DNA of 64,000 nucleotides from Streptomyces sp. 549. Lineage in GTDB: Bacteria > Actinomycetota > Actinomycetes > Streptomycetales > Streptomycetaceae. The notes beneath the pieces were generated by a model. That model did no database searches, had not been told where the DNA came from, and saw only the letters and a list, made by a program, of their open reading frames with translations. Of this stretch, positions 47,822 through 57,300 are shown piece by piece. The position numbers were made by a program, and so were the translations under genes. The first letter of the stretch is position 1; each line of letters opens with the position of its first letter. The stretch is from positions 1-64,000 of the forward strand of contig NZ_JASKMT010000027.1 in assembly GCF_030124175.1 (NCBI RefSeq), given 5' to 3'.

Positions 47822-49000
47822 GTGTCGCTGCCACCCCTGGTCGAGCCGGCCGCCGAGCTCACCGTCGACGAGGTCCGCAGGTACTCCCGCCACCTGATCA
47901 TCCCGGACGTCGGGATGGACGGGCAGAAGCGGCTGAAGAACGCCAAGGTGCTCTGTGTGGGCGCCGGCGGTCTGGGCTCGCCGGCCCTGATGTACCTGGC
48001 CGCCGCAGGCGTCGGCACGCTCGGCATCGTCGAGTTCGACGAGGTCGACGAGTCGAACCTGCAGCGTCAGATCATCCACAGCCAGGCGGACATCGGCCGT
48101 TCGAAGGCCGAGTCCGCCCGGGACACCGTGCTGGGCATCAACCCGTACACCAAGGTCAACCTGCACAACGAGCGGCTCGAATCCTCCAACGTGATGGAGC
48201 TGTTCGCGCAGTACGACCTGATCGTCGACGGCACCGACAACTTCGCCACCCGCTACCTGGTCAACGACGCCTGCGTGCTGCTGAACAAGCCGTACGTATG
48301 GGGTTCGATCTACCGTTTCGACGGCCAGGCGTCGGTGTTCTGGAGCGAGCACGGCCCCTGCTACCGCTGCCTCTACCCCGAGCCCCCGCCGCCCGGCATG
48401 GTGCCGTCCTGCGCCGAGGGCGGCGTGCTCGGTGTGCTGTGCGCCTCCATCGGCTCGATCCAGGTCAACGAGGCCATCAAGCTGCTCGCCGGTATCGGTG
48501 AGCCGCTGCTCGGCCGGCTGATGATCTACGACGCCCTGGAGATGACCTACCGCCAGGTCAAGGTCCGCAAGGACCCCGAGTGCGCCGTGTGCGGCAAGAA
48601 CCCGACGGTCACCGAGCTGATCGACTACGAGGCGTTCTGCGGCGTGGTCTCCGAGGAGGCCCAGGAGGCCGCCGCCGGTGCCACGATCACGCCCAACCAG
48701 CTCAAGGAGTGGATGGACGCGGGCGAGAGCATCGACGTCATCGACGTCCGCGAGCCCAACGAGTACGAGATCGTCTCCATCCCCGGCGCCCGCCTGGTGC
48801 CGAAGAACGAGTTCCTGATGGGCACCGCCCTCCAGGACCTGCCGCAGGACAAGAAGATCGTCCTGCACTGCAAGACGGGTGTCCGGTCCGCGGAGGTCCT
48901 GGCAGTCCTGAAGAGCGCCGGCTTCGCCGACGCCGTGCACGTCGGCGGCGGCGTCATCGGCTGGGTGCACCAGATCGAACCGGAGAAGCCCGTCTACTGA
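47822..49000 (+). CDS. moeZ: Molybdopterin-synthase adenylyltransferase/sulfurtransferase MoeZ
   Basis: A 392-residue E1-like protein with an N-terminal ThiF/MoeB adenylation domain (VGAGGLGSPALMYLAAAG, FDEVDESNLQRQIIH, DGTDNFATRYLVND), CxxC zinc sites (CYRCLYPEPPPPG and CAVCGKN) and a C-terminal rhodanese domain with the persulfide cysteine in LHCKTGVRS. It activates sulfur-carrier proteins as thiocarboxylates for molybdenum cofactor, thiamine, cysteine and thiosugar synthesis. The GTG at 47822 matches MSLPPLVEP-type family starts; an in-frame ATG at 47753 is possible. A perfect terminator follows. Confidence 0.95.
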   Translation: MSLPPLVEPAAELTVDEVRRYSRHLIIPDVGMDGQKRLKNAKVLCVGAGGLGSPALMYLAAAGVGTLGIVEFDEVDESNLQRQIIHSQADIGRSKAESARDTVLGINPYTKVNLHNERLESSNVMELFAQYDLIVDGTDNFATRYLVNDACVLLNKPYVWGSIYRFDGQASVFWSEHGPCYRCLYPEPPPPGMVPSCAEGGVLGVLCASIGSIQVNEAIKLLAGIGEPLLGRLMIYDALEMTYRQVKVRKDPECAVCGKNPTVTELIDYEAFCGVVSEEAQEAAAGATITPNQLKEWMDAGESIDVIDVREPNEYEIVSIPGARLVPKNEFLMGTALQDLPQDKKIVLHCKTGVRSAEVLAVLKSAGFADAVHVGGGVIGWVHQIEPEKPVY

Positions 49001-49042
49001 CGGCCGCAAGCGCCGCCGGTCCCCTGGGGACGCGACCGCAAC

Positions 49043-49084
49043 GTGAGGACCCGCACCGCCGATACCGGCGGTGCGGGTCCTCAC
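49043..49084. terminator. Bidirectional terminator between moeZ and the S33 peptidase gene
   Basis: A perfect 18-bp stem (49043-49060 with 49067-49084) and a 6-nt GATACC loop, between convergent genes. Confidence 0.9.
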
Positions 49085-49101
49085 GCGCGAGCGGAGGCGG
49101 G

Positions 49102-50706
49102 TCACGGCGTGCAGGTCGTCCCGTCCTTCGGGACGTCGCCGTCCAGCAGGTAGACGTTCACCGCGCGCTGCACGCAGGCGTCGCCGCTGTTGTACGCGCC
49201 GTGCCCCTCACCCTCGTAGGTGAGCTGCACGGCCACCCCGCTGCCCAGGCCGCGGGCCATCGCCGCCGCACCCTCGTACGGGGTGGCCGGGTCGCCGGTG
49301 TTGCCGATCACCACGATCGGCGCGGCTCCCTCGGCACCGACCTCGGGGTGGTCGGACTCACCCTCGACCGGCCAGCCGTGGCACATCGCCAGGCCCCAGG
49401 CGCTCATCTCGCCGAACACCGGCGACGCCGCACGGAACGCGGGCAGCCGCTCCCGGATGTCGTCCAGCGTGTAACGGGGCTTGGCGTCCGCGCAGGAGAT
49501 CGCGGTCAGCGCGGCCTGGCTGTTGTCGTACCGGCCGTTGTCCTGGCGCCCGTTGAGCAGGTCGCTGAGGCGCAGCAGCAGTGTGCCGTCGTTGTTGTCC
49601 AGCGCGTCCTCCAGGCCCTCGCTGAGCACACCCCAGAAGTCCTCCGAGTACAGGGACAGCGCGATGCCGGACGCGGCGAGCGAGCTGTTGAGGGTGCGGC
49701 CGTCCGGGTCGGCGGTCTCCAGCGGTTGCTCGTCCAGGCCGTCCAGCAGTGCGGTGATCCGTTTCTGTCCCTCCTCCGGTGACCCGCCCACCGGGCAGTT
49801 CTCGCCCTCCGCGCACGCCTTGAGGTAGTTCGTCAGGGCCCGCTGGAAGCCCCTGGCCTGGCCGAGTCCGCTCTGCGCGAGGGTCAGCCGCGGGTCGACG
49901 ACCGCGTCGAAGACCGCCCGGCCGACCTTCTCCGGGAAGAGGTGTGCGTAGACGCCGCCCAGTTCCGTGCCGTAGGAGATGCCGAAGTAGTGCAGCTTCT
50001 CGTCGCGCAGCACCTCCCGCATCAGGTCCAGGTCGCGGGCGGTGTTCGTGGTCGTCAGATGCGGCAGGACCGCGCCGGACCTCCGCTTGCACGCGTCGGC
50101 GTACCGCTGCTGCTGGGCGAGCAGTTCCTCGCCCTGCGCGGTGCTGCCGGGCATGACGGCCTCCTGGTGGAAGGCGTCCAGCTCGCGGTCGTCCAGGCAG
50201 CGCACCCCGGCGCTGCGGCCCACCCCGCGCGGGTCGAAGCTCACCAGGTCGTAACGGCCGCGAAGCTCCTCGTAGTCGGTCGCTGACACCGGCAGCGTGC
50301 TGACGCCGGAACCGCCGGGGCCGCCGAAGTTGAAGACCAGCGAACCGATGCGCCGGTCCGCCTCGGCGGAGGTCCGGGCCCGGATCAGCGCCAGGCCGAG
50401 CGTCTCGCCGTCCGGTTCCGCGTAGTCCAGCGGCGCCCGCAGCGTCGCGCACTGCCACCGGGTGCCGTCCGGTAGCGGGGCCGGCGCCTGGCCGCCGCCC
50501 TGCGCGGCGGTCGGCGCCGGGCACTCCTCCCAGGCCAGACGCTGCTCGCGCAGCTCCGCCGGCAGGTCGCCGGTGCCCGTCGTGCCGTCGGCAGCCCGGT
50601 TCACCGGCTGCGCGGGCAGCGGCCCCGCCGAGCCGCCGCCGCACCCGGCGAGCAGCAGGCAGACGGCGGCGGCGAGGGCTGTGCTTCCGCGACGGGCTGC
50701 GGACAT
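49102..50706 (-). CDS. Secreted tripeptidyl-aminopeptidase-like lipoprotein (S33)
   Basis: A 534-residue exported alpha/beta-hydrolase. The ATG at 50706 gives a signal peptide with lipobox LLAGC (Cys about residue 22). The enzyme has FNFGGPGGSGVS, the nucleophile in YFGISYGTELGGVYA, and late segments IGNTGDPATPYEGA (acid) and EGHGAYNSGDACV (His), typical of SlpD/SlpE tripeptidyl aminopeptidases of Streptomyces. It should trim peptides outside the membrane. The last residues contain paired cysteines. The frame extends further upstream but without a ribosome site. Confidence 0.92.
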   Translation of the reverse strand: MSAARRGSTALAAAVCLLLAGCGGGSAGPLPAQPVNRAADGTTGTGDLPAELREQRLAWEECPAPTAAQGGGQAPAPLPDGTRWQCATLRAPLDYAEPDGETLGLALIRARTSAEADRRIGSLVFNFGGPGGSGVSTLPVSATDYEELRGRYDLVSFDPRGVGRSAGVRCLDDRELDAFHQEAVMPGSTAQGEELLAQQQRYADACKRRSGAVLPHLTTTNTARDLDLMREVLRDEKLHYFGISYGTELGGVYAHLFPEKVGRAVFDAVVDPRLTLAQSGLGQARGFQRALTNYLKACAEGENCPVGGSPEEGQKRITALLDGLDEQPLETADPDGRTLNSSLAASGIALSLYSEDFWGVLSEGLEDALDNNDGTLLLRLSDLLNGRQDNGRYDNSQAALTAISCADAKPRYTLDDIRERLPAFRAASPVFGEMSAWGLAMCHGWPVEGESDHPEVGAEGAAPIVVIGNTGDPATPYEGAAAMARGLGSGVAVQLTYEGEGHGAYNSGDACVQRAVNVYLLDGDVPKDGTTCTP

Positions 50707-50869
50707 GAGTGCTCCCTGCTGACGAGTGGCCGGCTGCCATCGTCGGCGCAGCGGCACCGGCACCGCCCGCTGGGCGGTGCCGTCCGGGTGAGCGGACCGG
50801 TCGGGCCGGAGGCGGGGGAGCGCTCGGCGGCAGGGTGTGCGATGCGCGTGCGGCCTGCGGCGGGACGGC

Positions 50870-53665
50870 TCAGAGCGCCTTGCGCTGGGTGAGGCGGGTG
50901 AAGGCCAGCCAGCCGGGCAGCACCGGCAGCCAGAACGTCAGCACCCGGAACAGCAGCACGGCCGAGGTGGCGGTGGCGACGTCCAGCTTGCCGATGGAGG
51001 TCAGGCCGATCAGCAGCGCGCCCTCCACAGCGCCCAGGCCGCCGGGCGTCGGCGCGGCCGATCCCAGCGCGTTGCCGGCCAGGAAGACCACGGCGACCAC
51101 CGCGAAGCTCGCGCTGCCCCCGAAGGCGCGGATCGACGCGTCGAGGCACATCACGAACGCCAGCGTCAGCAGCAGCATGCCGCCGATGCCGCTCAGCAGC
51201 TTCCGGGGCCGCTGCGCCACGTCGAGCATGCGCGGCACCACGCCGGCGAACAGCGACCGCACCCGGGTCACCACGAACTTGCGCAGCCCCGGGATGGCCG
51301 TGACGACCAGCGCCAGCACCGCGACCGTCAGCAGGCCGGCGATGACCGTGCGGGACGGCGGGATGGACGGCGCCTGCTCCTTGCCGGTCAGGTAGCCGAA
51401 GAACAGCAGCAGCATGATGTGCGAGCCGAGCCCGAACAGCTGCGAGGCGCCGACGCTCGCCACGGCGTGCCCGGGCCGGACGCCGGCCCGCTGGAGGAAA
51501 CGCGCGTTCAGCGCCACCCCGCCGATCGCGGCGGGCGCCACCAGCTTCACGAACGAACCCGCGACCTGCGCGGCGACGGTGCGCAGGAACGGGACCTTCT
51601 CCGGCACGAACCCCAGCAGGCTGAGCGCCGCCGCGAGGTAGGTGACGGCCGAGAACAGCAGGGCGGCGGCGACCCAGCCCCACTCGGCGTCGCTGACCAG
51701 GTTGGTGAGGTTGACGTGCACCAGCTGGGAGAGCAGGAAGTACGCGGCGACCGCACCGGCGATGGCGCTGATCAGCGTCCGAGGCCTGATCCGTTCCAGG
51801 CGGGCGGGCTCTATGGGGGCCTGCGGGCGGATGCGCAGCACCTCGCCCCGGATCTGGGTGAGCAGGTCCTCCTCGCGGGCGCCCTCCAGCGCCTCGTCCA
51901 GCGCGCGCTTGTCGGCGTACCGCTCGGCGCGCACCGCCTCCCGGGTGCCCGGCTCGGGCGCCTCCCCGCGGGCCTCGCGGGCCTGCTTGCGGTCCCGGGA
52001 CGCGGCCAGCACCCGTTCACGTTCGCGGTTCGCGCGCTCCTTCGCCAGCCGCCGCAGCGTCTGGCGGGTGCTGCGGTTCAGCGCGATGGGCTGGAGCATC
52101 GGCAGGCTGTCGGCGACGGCGTCCGGGCCGAGCGCGGCGACCGCCGCCCGTACCGCCCGCTCCGCGCCGACCCGCAGACCGAACGTGGTCAGCAGCTGGG
52201 CGACGTCCATACGCAGGCTCAGGTCGCCCGCGGCGATCTCGCCGCCGCGCAGGTCGGTGAGGAACACCGCGCCGGAACGATCCACCACCAGGGCGTCGCC
52301 GCTGAGCCGCCGGTGCGCGATGCGCCGCGACTGCAACGCGCGGACCTGGTGCCAGGCCGTGGCCATCAGGGCGTCGGTGATCTCCTCGTCGGCCAGCGCG
52401 TCCAGCGGCCGGCCGCCGATGTGCTCGTAGACGAGGATCACCGCGTCCGGGCCCAGCTCCGACGTGGCGATCAGCTTCGGCGCGTTCGCCCCGGCGGCGA
52501 TGGCCGCGTACGACAGCAGCGCCTCCTGCTCCAGCGCCTGCCGCAGCGTCTGCAGGCTGCGGCGCTGGGTGATGCCGCGCAGCGCGAGCCGCCGCCAGGC
52601 CCGGTAGAAGTAGCCGTGGGCCTGCTGCTCCCGGTCGACGATGGTGACGTCCAGCGGCGGGCCGTCCTCCAGCGTCACCACGTAGCGGCGCCCGCGGTCG
52701 TTGTCGTGCCGGTCGTGCCGGTCGTGCCGGTCGTGCCGGTCGTGCCGGTCGTGCCGGTCGTGGCGGTCGCGCCGGTCGCCGTGGCTGTCGTCGTCACCGC
52801 CACCGCTTCCGCTGCTCTCGCCGCCGTCGCGGTCGTGGACCTCCGGGCCCTCGGCCCGCAGCGCGCTCACCGGACTGAACCCGACCCGGCGCAGACCGGC
52901 CAGCAGGTTCTGGCCCGTCGGCCGCACGTTGGGGGTGCCGACCGCGTACAGCGTGGCGTAGGCGACGGTCCAGCCGATCAGCACGGTCAGCACGATGGCG
53001 AAGGAGGTCATGTAGCCGCTGATCAGCACCGACAGCGCGTCGGTCAGCAGCACCACCCACAGCAGCACCCGCCAGCGCGGGCGGCGGGCCATGCCCACCG
53101 CCGTCATGTACGCGATGACCGGGCCGAGGTAGTTGTGCACCGGGTCGGTCAGGCCACCGGACGGCGACGCCTTGGTCAGCGCCTCCTGGATGGACTCAGG
53201 CGCGGCCTCGGCCACCCACAGCGCCACCGCCAGCGAGACGCCGTGCGCGAGCACCGCGGCCAGCACGCCGTCCGCGATGCGCAACCCGTCGCGCTTGATC
53301 AGCCGCTCCACGGCGAACGCCACCGGGACGATCAGCACGGCGATGCTGGACACGAACGCGGCGATGGAGATGACCAGCGGCGGTGCCTGCCCGGCGCCCT
53401 TGTCGATGTCCTGCTCCAGGCCGGCGGCGGTGCCGTGCGCGAAGTAGGCGATGCCCAGCAGCAGCACCGTGCCGAGGCTGCCGAGCAGCAGACGAAGCAG
53501 GTCTGAGGGCCGGTGGGCGCGTGCGGAGAGCAGCGGTTCGTCCCCGTCGAGCTGGTCGGCGCGCACCTCCTCAGGGTAGGACGGGGCCACCGGGGTGGCA
53601 GGGGTCTCCGGTACCGGAGAGGCCCCGTCCTGCGCCTCGGTCTGCTTTTTTCCGTCCTGTATCAC
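50870..53665 (-). CDS. Large membrane protein: pseudokinase-like domain fused to lysylphosphatidylglycerol-synthase/flippase-like region
   Basis: A 931-residue protein. Residues 1-245 contain about six hydrophobic helices; 245-325 form a charged linker with an Arg-His-Asp repeat (298-321); 326-500 resemble a protein-kinase-like fold, with YVVTLEDGPPLDV, VYEHIGGRPL, AHRRLSGDALV where HGDL is expected, and LTDLRGG in place of DFG. Residues 630-931 match the transmembrane region of MprF/AglD-type proteins (VAPAAIGGVALNARFLQ, APTPGGLGAVEGALL). The kinase part lacks the catalytic Asp, so it is probably a sensor or nucleotide-binding pseudokinase. Likely moves or modifies a lipid-linked substrate. 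GTG start. Downstream of the ATL gene, divergent. Confidence 0.8.
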   Translation of the reverse strand: MIQDGKKQTEAQDGASPVPETPATPVAPSYPEEVRADQLDGDEPLLSARAHRPSDLLRLLLGSLGTVLLLGIAYFAHGTAAGLEQDIDKGAGQAPPLVISIAAFVSSIAVLIVPVAFAVERLIKRDGLRIADGVLAAVLAHGVSLAVALWVAEAAPESIQEALTKASPSGGLTDPVHNYLGPVIAYMTAVGMARRPRWRVLLWVVLLTDALSVLISGYMTSFAIVLTVLIGWTVAYATLYAVGTPNVRPTGQNLLAGLRRVGFSPVSALRAEGPEVHDRDGGESSGSGGGDDDSHGDRRDRHDRHDRHDRHDRHDRHDRHDNDRGRRYVVTLEDGPPLDVTIVDREQQAHGYFYRAWRRLALRGITQRRSLQTLRQALEQEALLSYAAIAAGANAPKLIATSELGPDAVILVYEHIGGRPLDALADEEITDALMATAWHQVRALQSRRIAHRRLSGDALVVDRSGAVFLTDLRGGEIAAGDLSLRMDVAQLLTTFGLRVGAERAVRAAVAALGPDAVADSLPMLQPIALNRSTRQTLRRLAKERANRERERVLAASRDRKQAREARGEAPEPGTREAVRAERYADKRALDEALEGAREEDLLTQIRGEVLRIRPQAPIEPARLERIRPRTLISAIAGAVAAYFLLSQLVHVNLTNLVSDAEWGWVAAALLFSAVTYLAAALSLLGFVPEKVPFLRTVAAQVAGSFVKLVAPAAIGGVALNARFLQRAGVRPGHAVASVGASQLFGLGSHIMLLLFFGYLTGKEQAPSIPPSRTVIAGLLTVAVLALVVTAIPGLRKFVVTRVRSLFAGVVPRMLDVAQRPRKLLSGIGGMLLLTLAFVMCLDASIRAFGGSASFAVVAVVFLAGNALGSAAPTPGGLGAVEGALLIGLTSIGKLDVATATSAVLLFRVLTFWLPVLPGWLAFTRLTQRKAL
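52703..52774. repeat. 9-bp coding microsatellite (Arg-His-Asp repeats)
   Basis: GTCGTGCCG repeats six times perfectly (52703-52756), followed by two degenerate copies, within the minus-strand 931-residue membrane protein gene. Copy-number change would alter the linker length without a frameshift. Confidence 0.92.
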
Positions 53666-53784
53666 GTGTCACCGCCCGGAAGATGGTGGCATGCCGAGGC
53701 CGGGACCGACCGCAGGAGGTGCCGTTTGCGGGCGAATCCGTGATCTTCCCCACGAGTGCGGCGCTGTCGGTGGCATGCGGCAGC

Positions 53785-54168
53785 ATGGCCGTCATGCGCG
53801 AGCACACAGCGGAGCCGGGAGAGTCGCCCACCGAGGAACCGCCACCTCCGGCTTCGGGCCACGCCGCCGACTACACCGAACGTGTCCTGGAGGTGACCGA
53901 GCTGATCCCGCCCGGCCGGGTCATGACCTACGGCGACATAGCGGAGTGGCTGGGCACGGGCGGCCCCCGCCAGGTCGGCCGGGTGATGGCCCTGCACGGG
54001 GCGGCGGTGCCGTGGTGGCGGGTCGTCCGCGCCGACGGCCGGCCGCTGCCGGGCAGCGAGCGGCGCGCCCTCGCGCACTACCGCGCCGAGGGCACCCCGC
54101 TGCGGCCGGGCGCCGACCCGCCGCGCCTGGACATGCGGCAGGCCCGCTGGGACGGCGGGGACGGCTGA
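53785..54168 (+). CDS. Alkyltransferase-like protein (ATL, MGMT family)
   Basis: A 127-residue protein of the O6-alkylguanine-DNA-alkyltransferase fold. PPGRVMTYGDIAEWLG and GGPRQVGRVMALHGAAVPWWRVV include the DNA-binding helix-turn-helix, but the acceptor motif PCHR is replaced by PWWRVV, so there is no alkyl-accepting cysteine. Such ATL proteins bind O6-alkylguanine and hand it to nucleotide-excision repair. Starts at 53785 or 53794 are both possible. Equivalent, by position, to Rv3204. Confidence 0.85.
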   Translation: MAVMREHTAEPGESPTEEPPPPASGHAADYTERVLEVTELIPPGRVMTYGDIAEWLGTGGPRQVGRVMALHGAAVPWWRVVRADGRPLPGSERRALAHYRAEGTPLRPGADPPRLDMRQARWDGGDG

Positions 54169-54288
54169 GCGCCGGGTGGGCCTTGTCACAGTGTCCAGCT
54201 TCCGTCATGCCGCCGCACCGCATCCGCTGAGCGGTCCGTACGAGGTGCCGCCTGGGCCGTCCGGGTAGTGGCGACCCGCTCGGACAAC

Positions 54289-54309
54289 CCCCCGCGAACG
54301 CCGCGGGGG
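54289..54309 (+). terminator. Small hairpin upstream of adnA
   Basis: CCCCCGCG and CGCGGGGG with a 5-nt loop, in the 224-bp gap 54169-54392 between the ATL gene and adnA. It may end the ATL transcript; no clear promoter was found in the gap. Confidence 0.5.
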
Positions 54310-54392
54310 ACCTCCGGGACGCGCTGCGAGCCGGGCGCTCCCTGGCGTACCGTCGGCAGCACCCAGAACGAACCCCAGGGCCGGCGATCCAC

Positions 54393-57300
54393 GTGAGTTC
54401 CTCCGATAAATCCCATGCGTACCGCTTGGTGCGCACCCCGCCGGGTCAGGCGAGTCCTCCTCCGTTGGACGCAGCGCAGCGTGCCGTGGTTGACCACACC
54501 GGCGGGCCCCTGCTCGTGCTCGCCGGTCCCGGCACCGGCAAGACCACCACCCTGGTCGAGGCCGTCGCCGAACGTGTCCGGCGCGGCACCGACCCCGAAC
54601 GGGTCCTGGTGCTCACCTTCAGCCGCAAGGCCGCCGTGGAACTCCGCGACCGGATGGCCGCACGCATGGCCGGCACCGCGCCGCAGGCCACCACCTTCCA
54701 CTCGTACTGCTACGCGCTCGTCCGCTCCCACCAGGATGCGGAACTCTTCGCCGAACCGCTGCGCCTGCTGTCCGGACCCGAGCAGGACCTCTACATCCGC
54801 GAGCTGCTGGCGGGGCAGCTGGAGCTGGAACGGGCGGGACGCGGTCGGGTCGGCTGGCCCGACGACCTGCGGGCCTGCCTCACCACCCGGGGCTTCGCCG
54901 ACGAGGTCCGGGCGGTACTGGCCCGCAGCCGAGAGCTGGGCCTGGGGCCCGGCGAGCTGAGCGGCTTCGCCCGGCGCACCGGCCGACCCGACTGGTCGGC
55001 GGCGGCCGGTTTCCTCGCCGAGTACCTGGACGTGCTCGACCTGCACGGCGTGCTGGACTACGCGGAGCTGGTGCACCGCGCGGTGCTGCTCGCCGAGCGC
55101 CCCGAGCCGCAGGGCGCCGCCGGGCGACCGGCCGCCGCCTACGACGCCATCTACGTCGACGAGTACCAGGACACCGACCCGGCGCAGGTCCGTCTGCTCC
55201 AGGCGCTGGGCCGGGTCGGCACGGTCGTCGCGTTCGGGGACCCCGACCAGTCCATCTACGCCTTCCGGGGCGCCGACGTGGGCGGCATCCTCGACTTCCC
55301 CCGGACGTTCCCCGGCGCGGACGTCAGAGTGCTCACCGCACACCGCCGCTCGGCGGCGGAACTGCTCGCCGCCACCCGGCGGCTCACCGCCCGCATGCCG
55401 CTGACCCGGCTCCCGGCCGCCGCGGTCCGGGCCCACCGCGAACTGACGTCCTCCCGTCCCGGCGGTCGGGTGGACGTGCGCACCTACCCGACGCCGGGGG
55501 CCGAACTGGAGAACATCGCCGACCTGCTGCGCCGGGCCCACCTGGAGGACGGCACCCCCTGGTCGTCGATGGCCGTCCTGGTGCGCGCCGGCGCGCGCAG
55601 CCTGCCCTCACTCCGTCGCGTGCTCACCTCCGCCGGGGTCCCCGTCGACGTGGCGGGTGACGACCTGCCGCTGCGCCGCGAGCCCGCCGTCGCCCCGCTG
55701 CTGACCGCTCTGCGGGTGGCAGCCGGCGGCGCCGTCGCCGGCACGGCCGCCGACGGTTCGGAGGCGGGTGGTTCGGCGGCGGGTGGGCCGGAGGGGGACG
55801 TTTCGGAGGGGGACGGGCCGGAGGGGGAAGGGCCCGACGCGGGCGGGGCGGCTGCCGCGTCCCCGGCCGAGTCCGCCGATACCGACGCCGCCCCCGCCCC
55901 AGTCGCCGCCGCCGTACCCCCCGCCCCGGTCGCCGGGCGGCTCGACACCGCGACCGCGCTCTCCCTGCTGGCCTCCCCGCTGGGCGGCATGGACGCCGCC
56001 GACCTGCGGCGGCTCGGGCGGGCCCTGCGCGAGGAGGAGCGGGCCGCCGGACGGGCCGTGCCGCGGCCTTCCGACGAACTGCTCGCCGAGGCGCTGGACC
56101 AGCCCGAACGCCTGGTGGCCCACGACCCCGGCTACGCCCGCGGCGCCCAGCGGCTCGGCCTGCTGCTGCGCAAGGCACGCGAACTGCTCGCCGGCGGCGG
56201 CACCGCCGAACAGGCCCTGTGGGAGCTGTGGGACGGCACGCCCTGGCCGCAGCGGCTCGAACGCGCCGCCCGCCGCGGCGGACCGGCCGGACGCAACGCC
56301 GACCGGGACCTCGACGCGGTGTGCGCGCTGTTCGAGGTCGCCGCCCGTGCCGAGGAGCGCATCGGCGGCCGGGGCGCGCTGAACTTCCTGGAGGAGCTGG
56401 ACGCCCAGGACATAGCGGCCGACACGCTGGCCGGCCGGGCGGTCCGCCCGGAGGCGGTACGGCTGATGACCGCGCACCGCGCCAAGGGCCTGGAGTGGCC
56501 GCTCGTGGTCGTCGCCGGGGTCCAGGAGGGTTTGTGGCCGGACCTGCGGCGCCGCGGTTCCCTGCTGGAGGCCGACCGCATCGGCCGCGACGGCCTCGCC
56601 GAGCCCCTTACCCCGGGCGCGCTGCTGGCCGAGGAGCGCCGCCTGTTCTACGTCGCCGCGACCCGCGCCCGGGACCGGCTCGTCGTCACCGCGGTCAAGG
56701 CGGCGGCCGACGACGGCGACCAGCCGTCCCGGTTCCTCGCCGAACTCGGCGTGGAACCCCGCGACGTCCCCGGGCGCCCGCCGCGTCCGTTGTCGGTGGC
56801 GGCGCTCGTCGCCGAACTGCGGTGCACCACCGTCGACCCGGCCGCCTCGAAGGCGCTGCGCGCCGCCGCCGCCGAACGGCTGGCCACGCTCGCCGGGCTG
56901 CGCGACGACGAGGGCAACGTGCTGGTGCCCGCCGCACACCCCTCGCGCTGGTGGGGCCTGCACGAGGCGACCCGCAGCGAGGTGCCGCTGCGCGACCGGG
57001 ACCAGCCGGTGCTGCTCTCCGGCAGCGCCATCGGACAGCTCAACGACACCTGCTCGCTCCAGTGGTTCCTGGGCCGCGAGGTGAAGGCCGACGCCCCCGC
57101 CACCGCCGCGCAGGGCTTCGGCAACGTGCTGCACGTGCTCGCCGACGAGGTGGCCTCCGGGGCCACGCCCGCCGACCTGCCGGTGCTGCTGGAACGCCTC
57201 GACTCGGTATGGGACGCGCTGGCCTTCGAGGCGCCCTGGAAGTCGCGTCAGGAGAAGGACAGCGCGCGAGCGGCGCTGGAGCGCTTCCTGCGCTGGCACG

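Noticed and set aside
52703..52774. Regular short repeats considered as a CRISPR array
   Set aside because: The units are 9 bp, contiguous, without spacers, and encode an in-frame Arg-His-Asp repeat.
54183..54204. TTGTC element 210 bp before adnA as a DNA-damage (RecA-independent) promoter
   Set aside because: Only the first half resembles the known motif, the downstream half and spacing do not fit, and it is far from the start.
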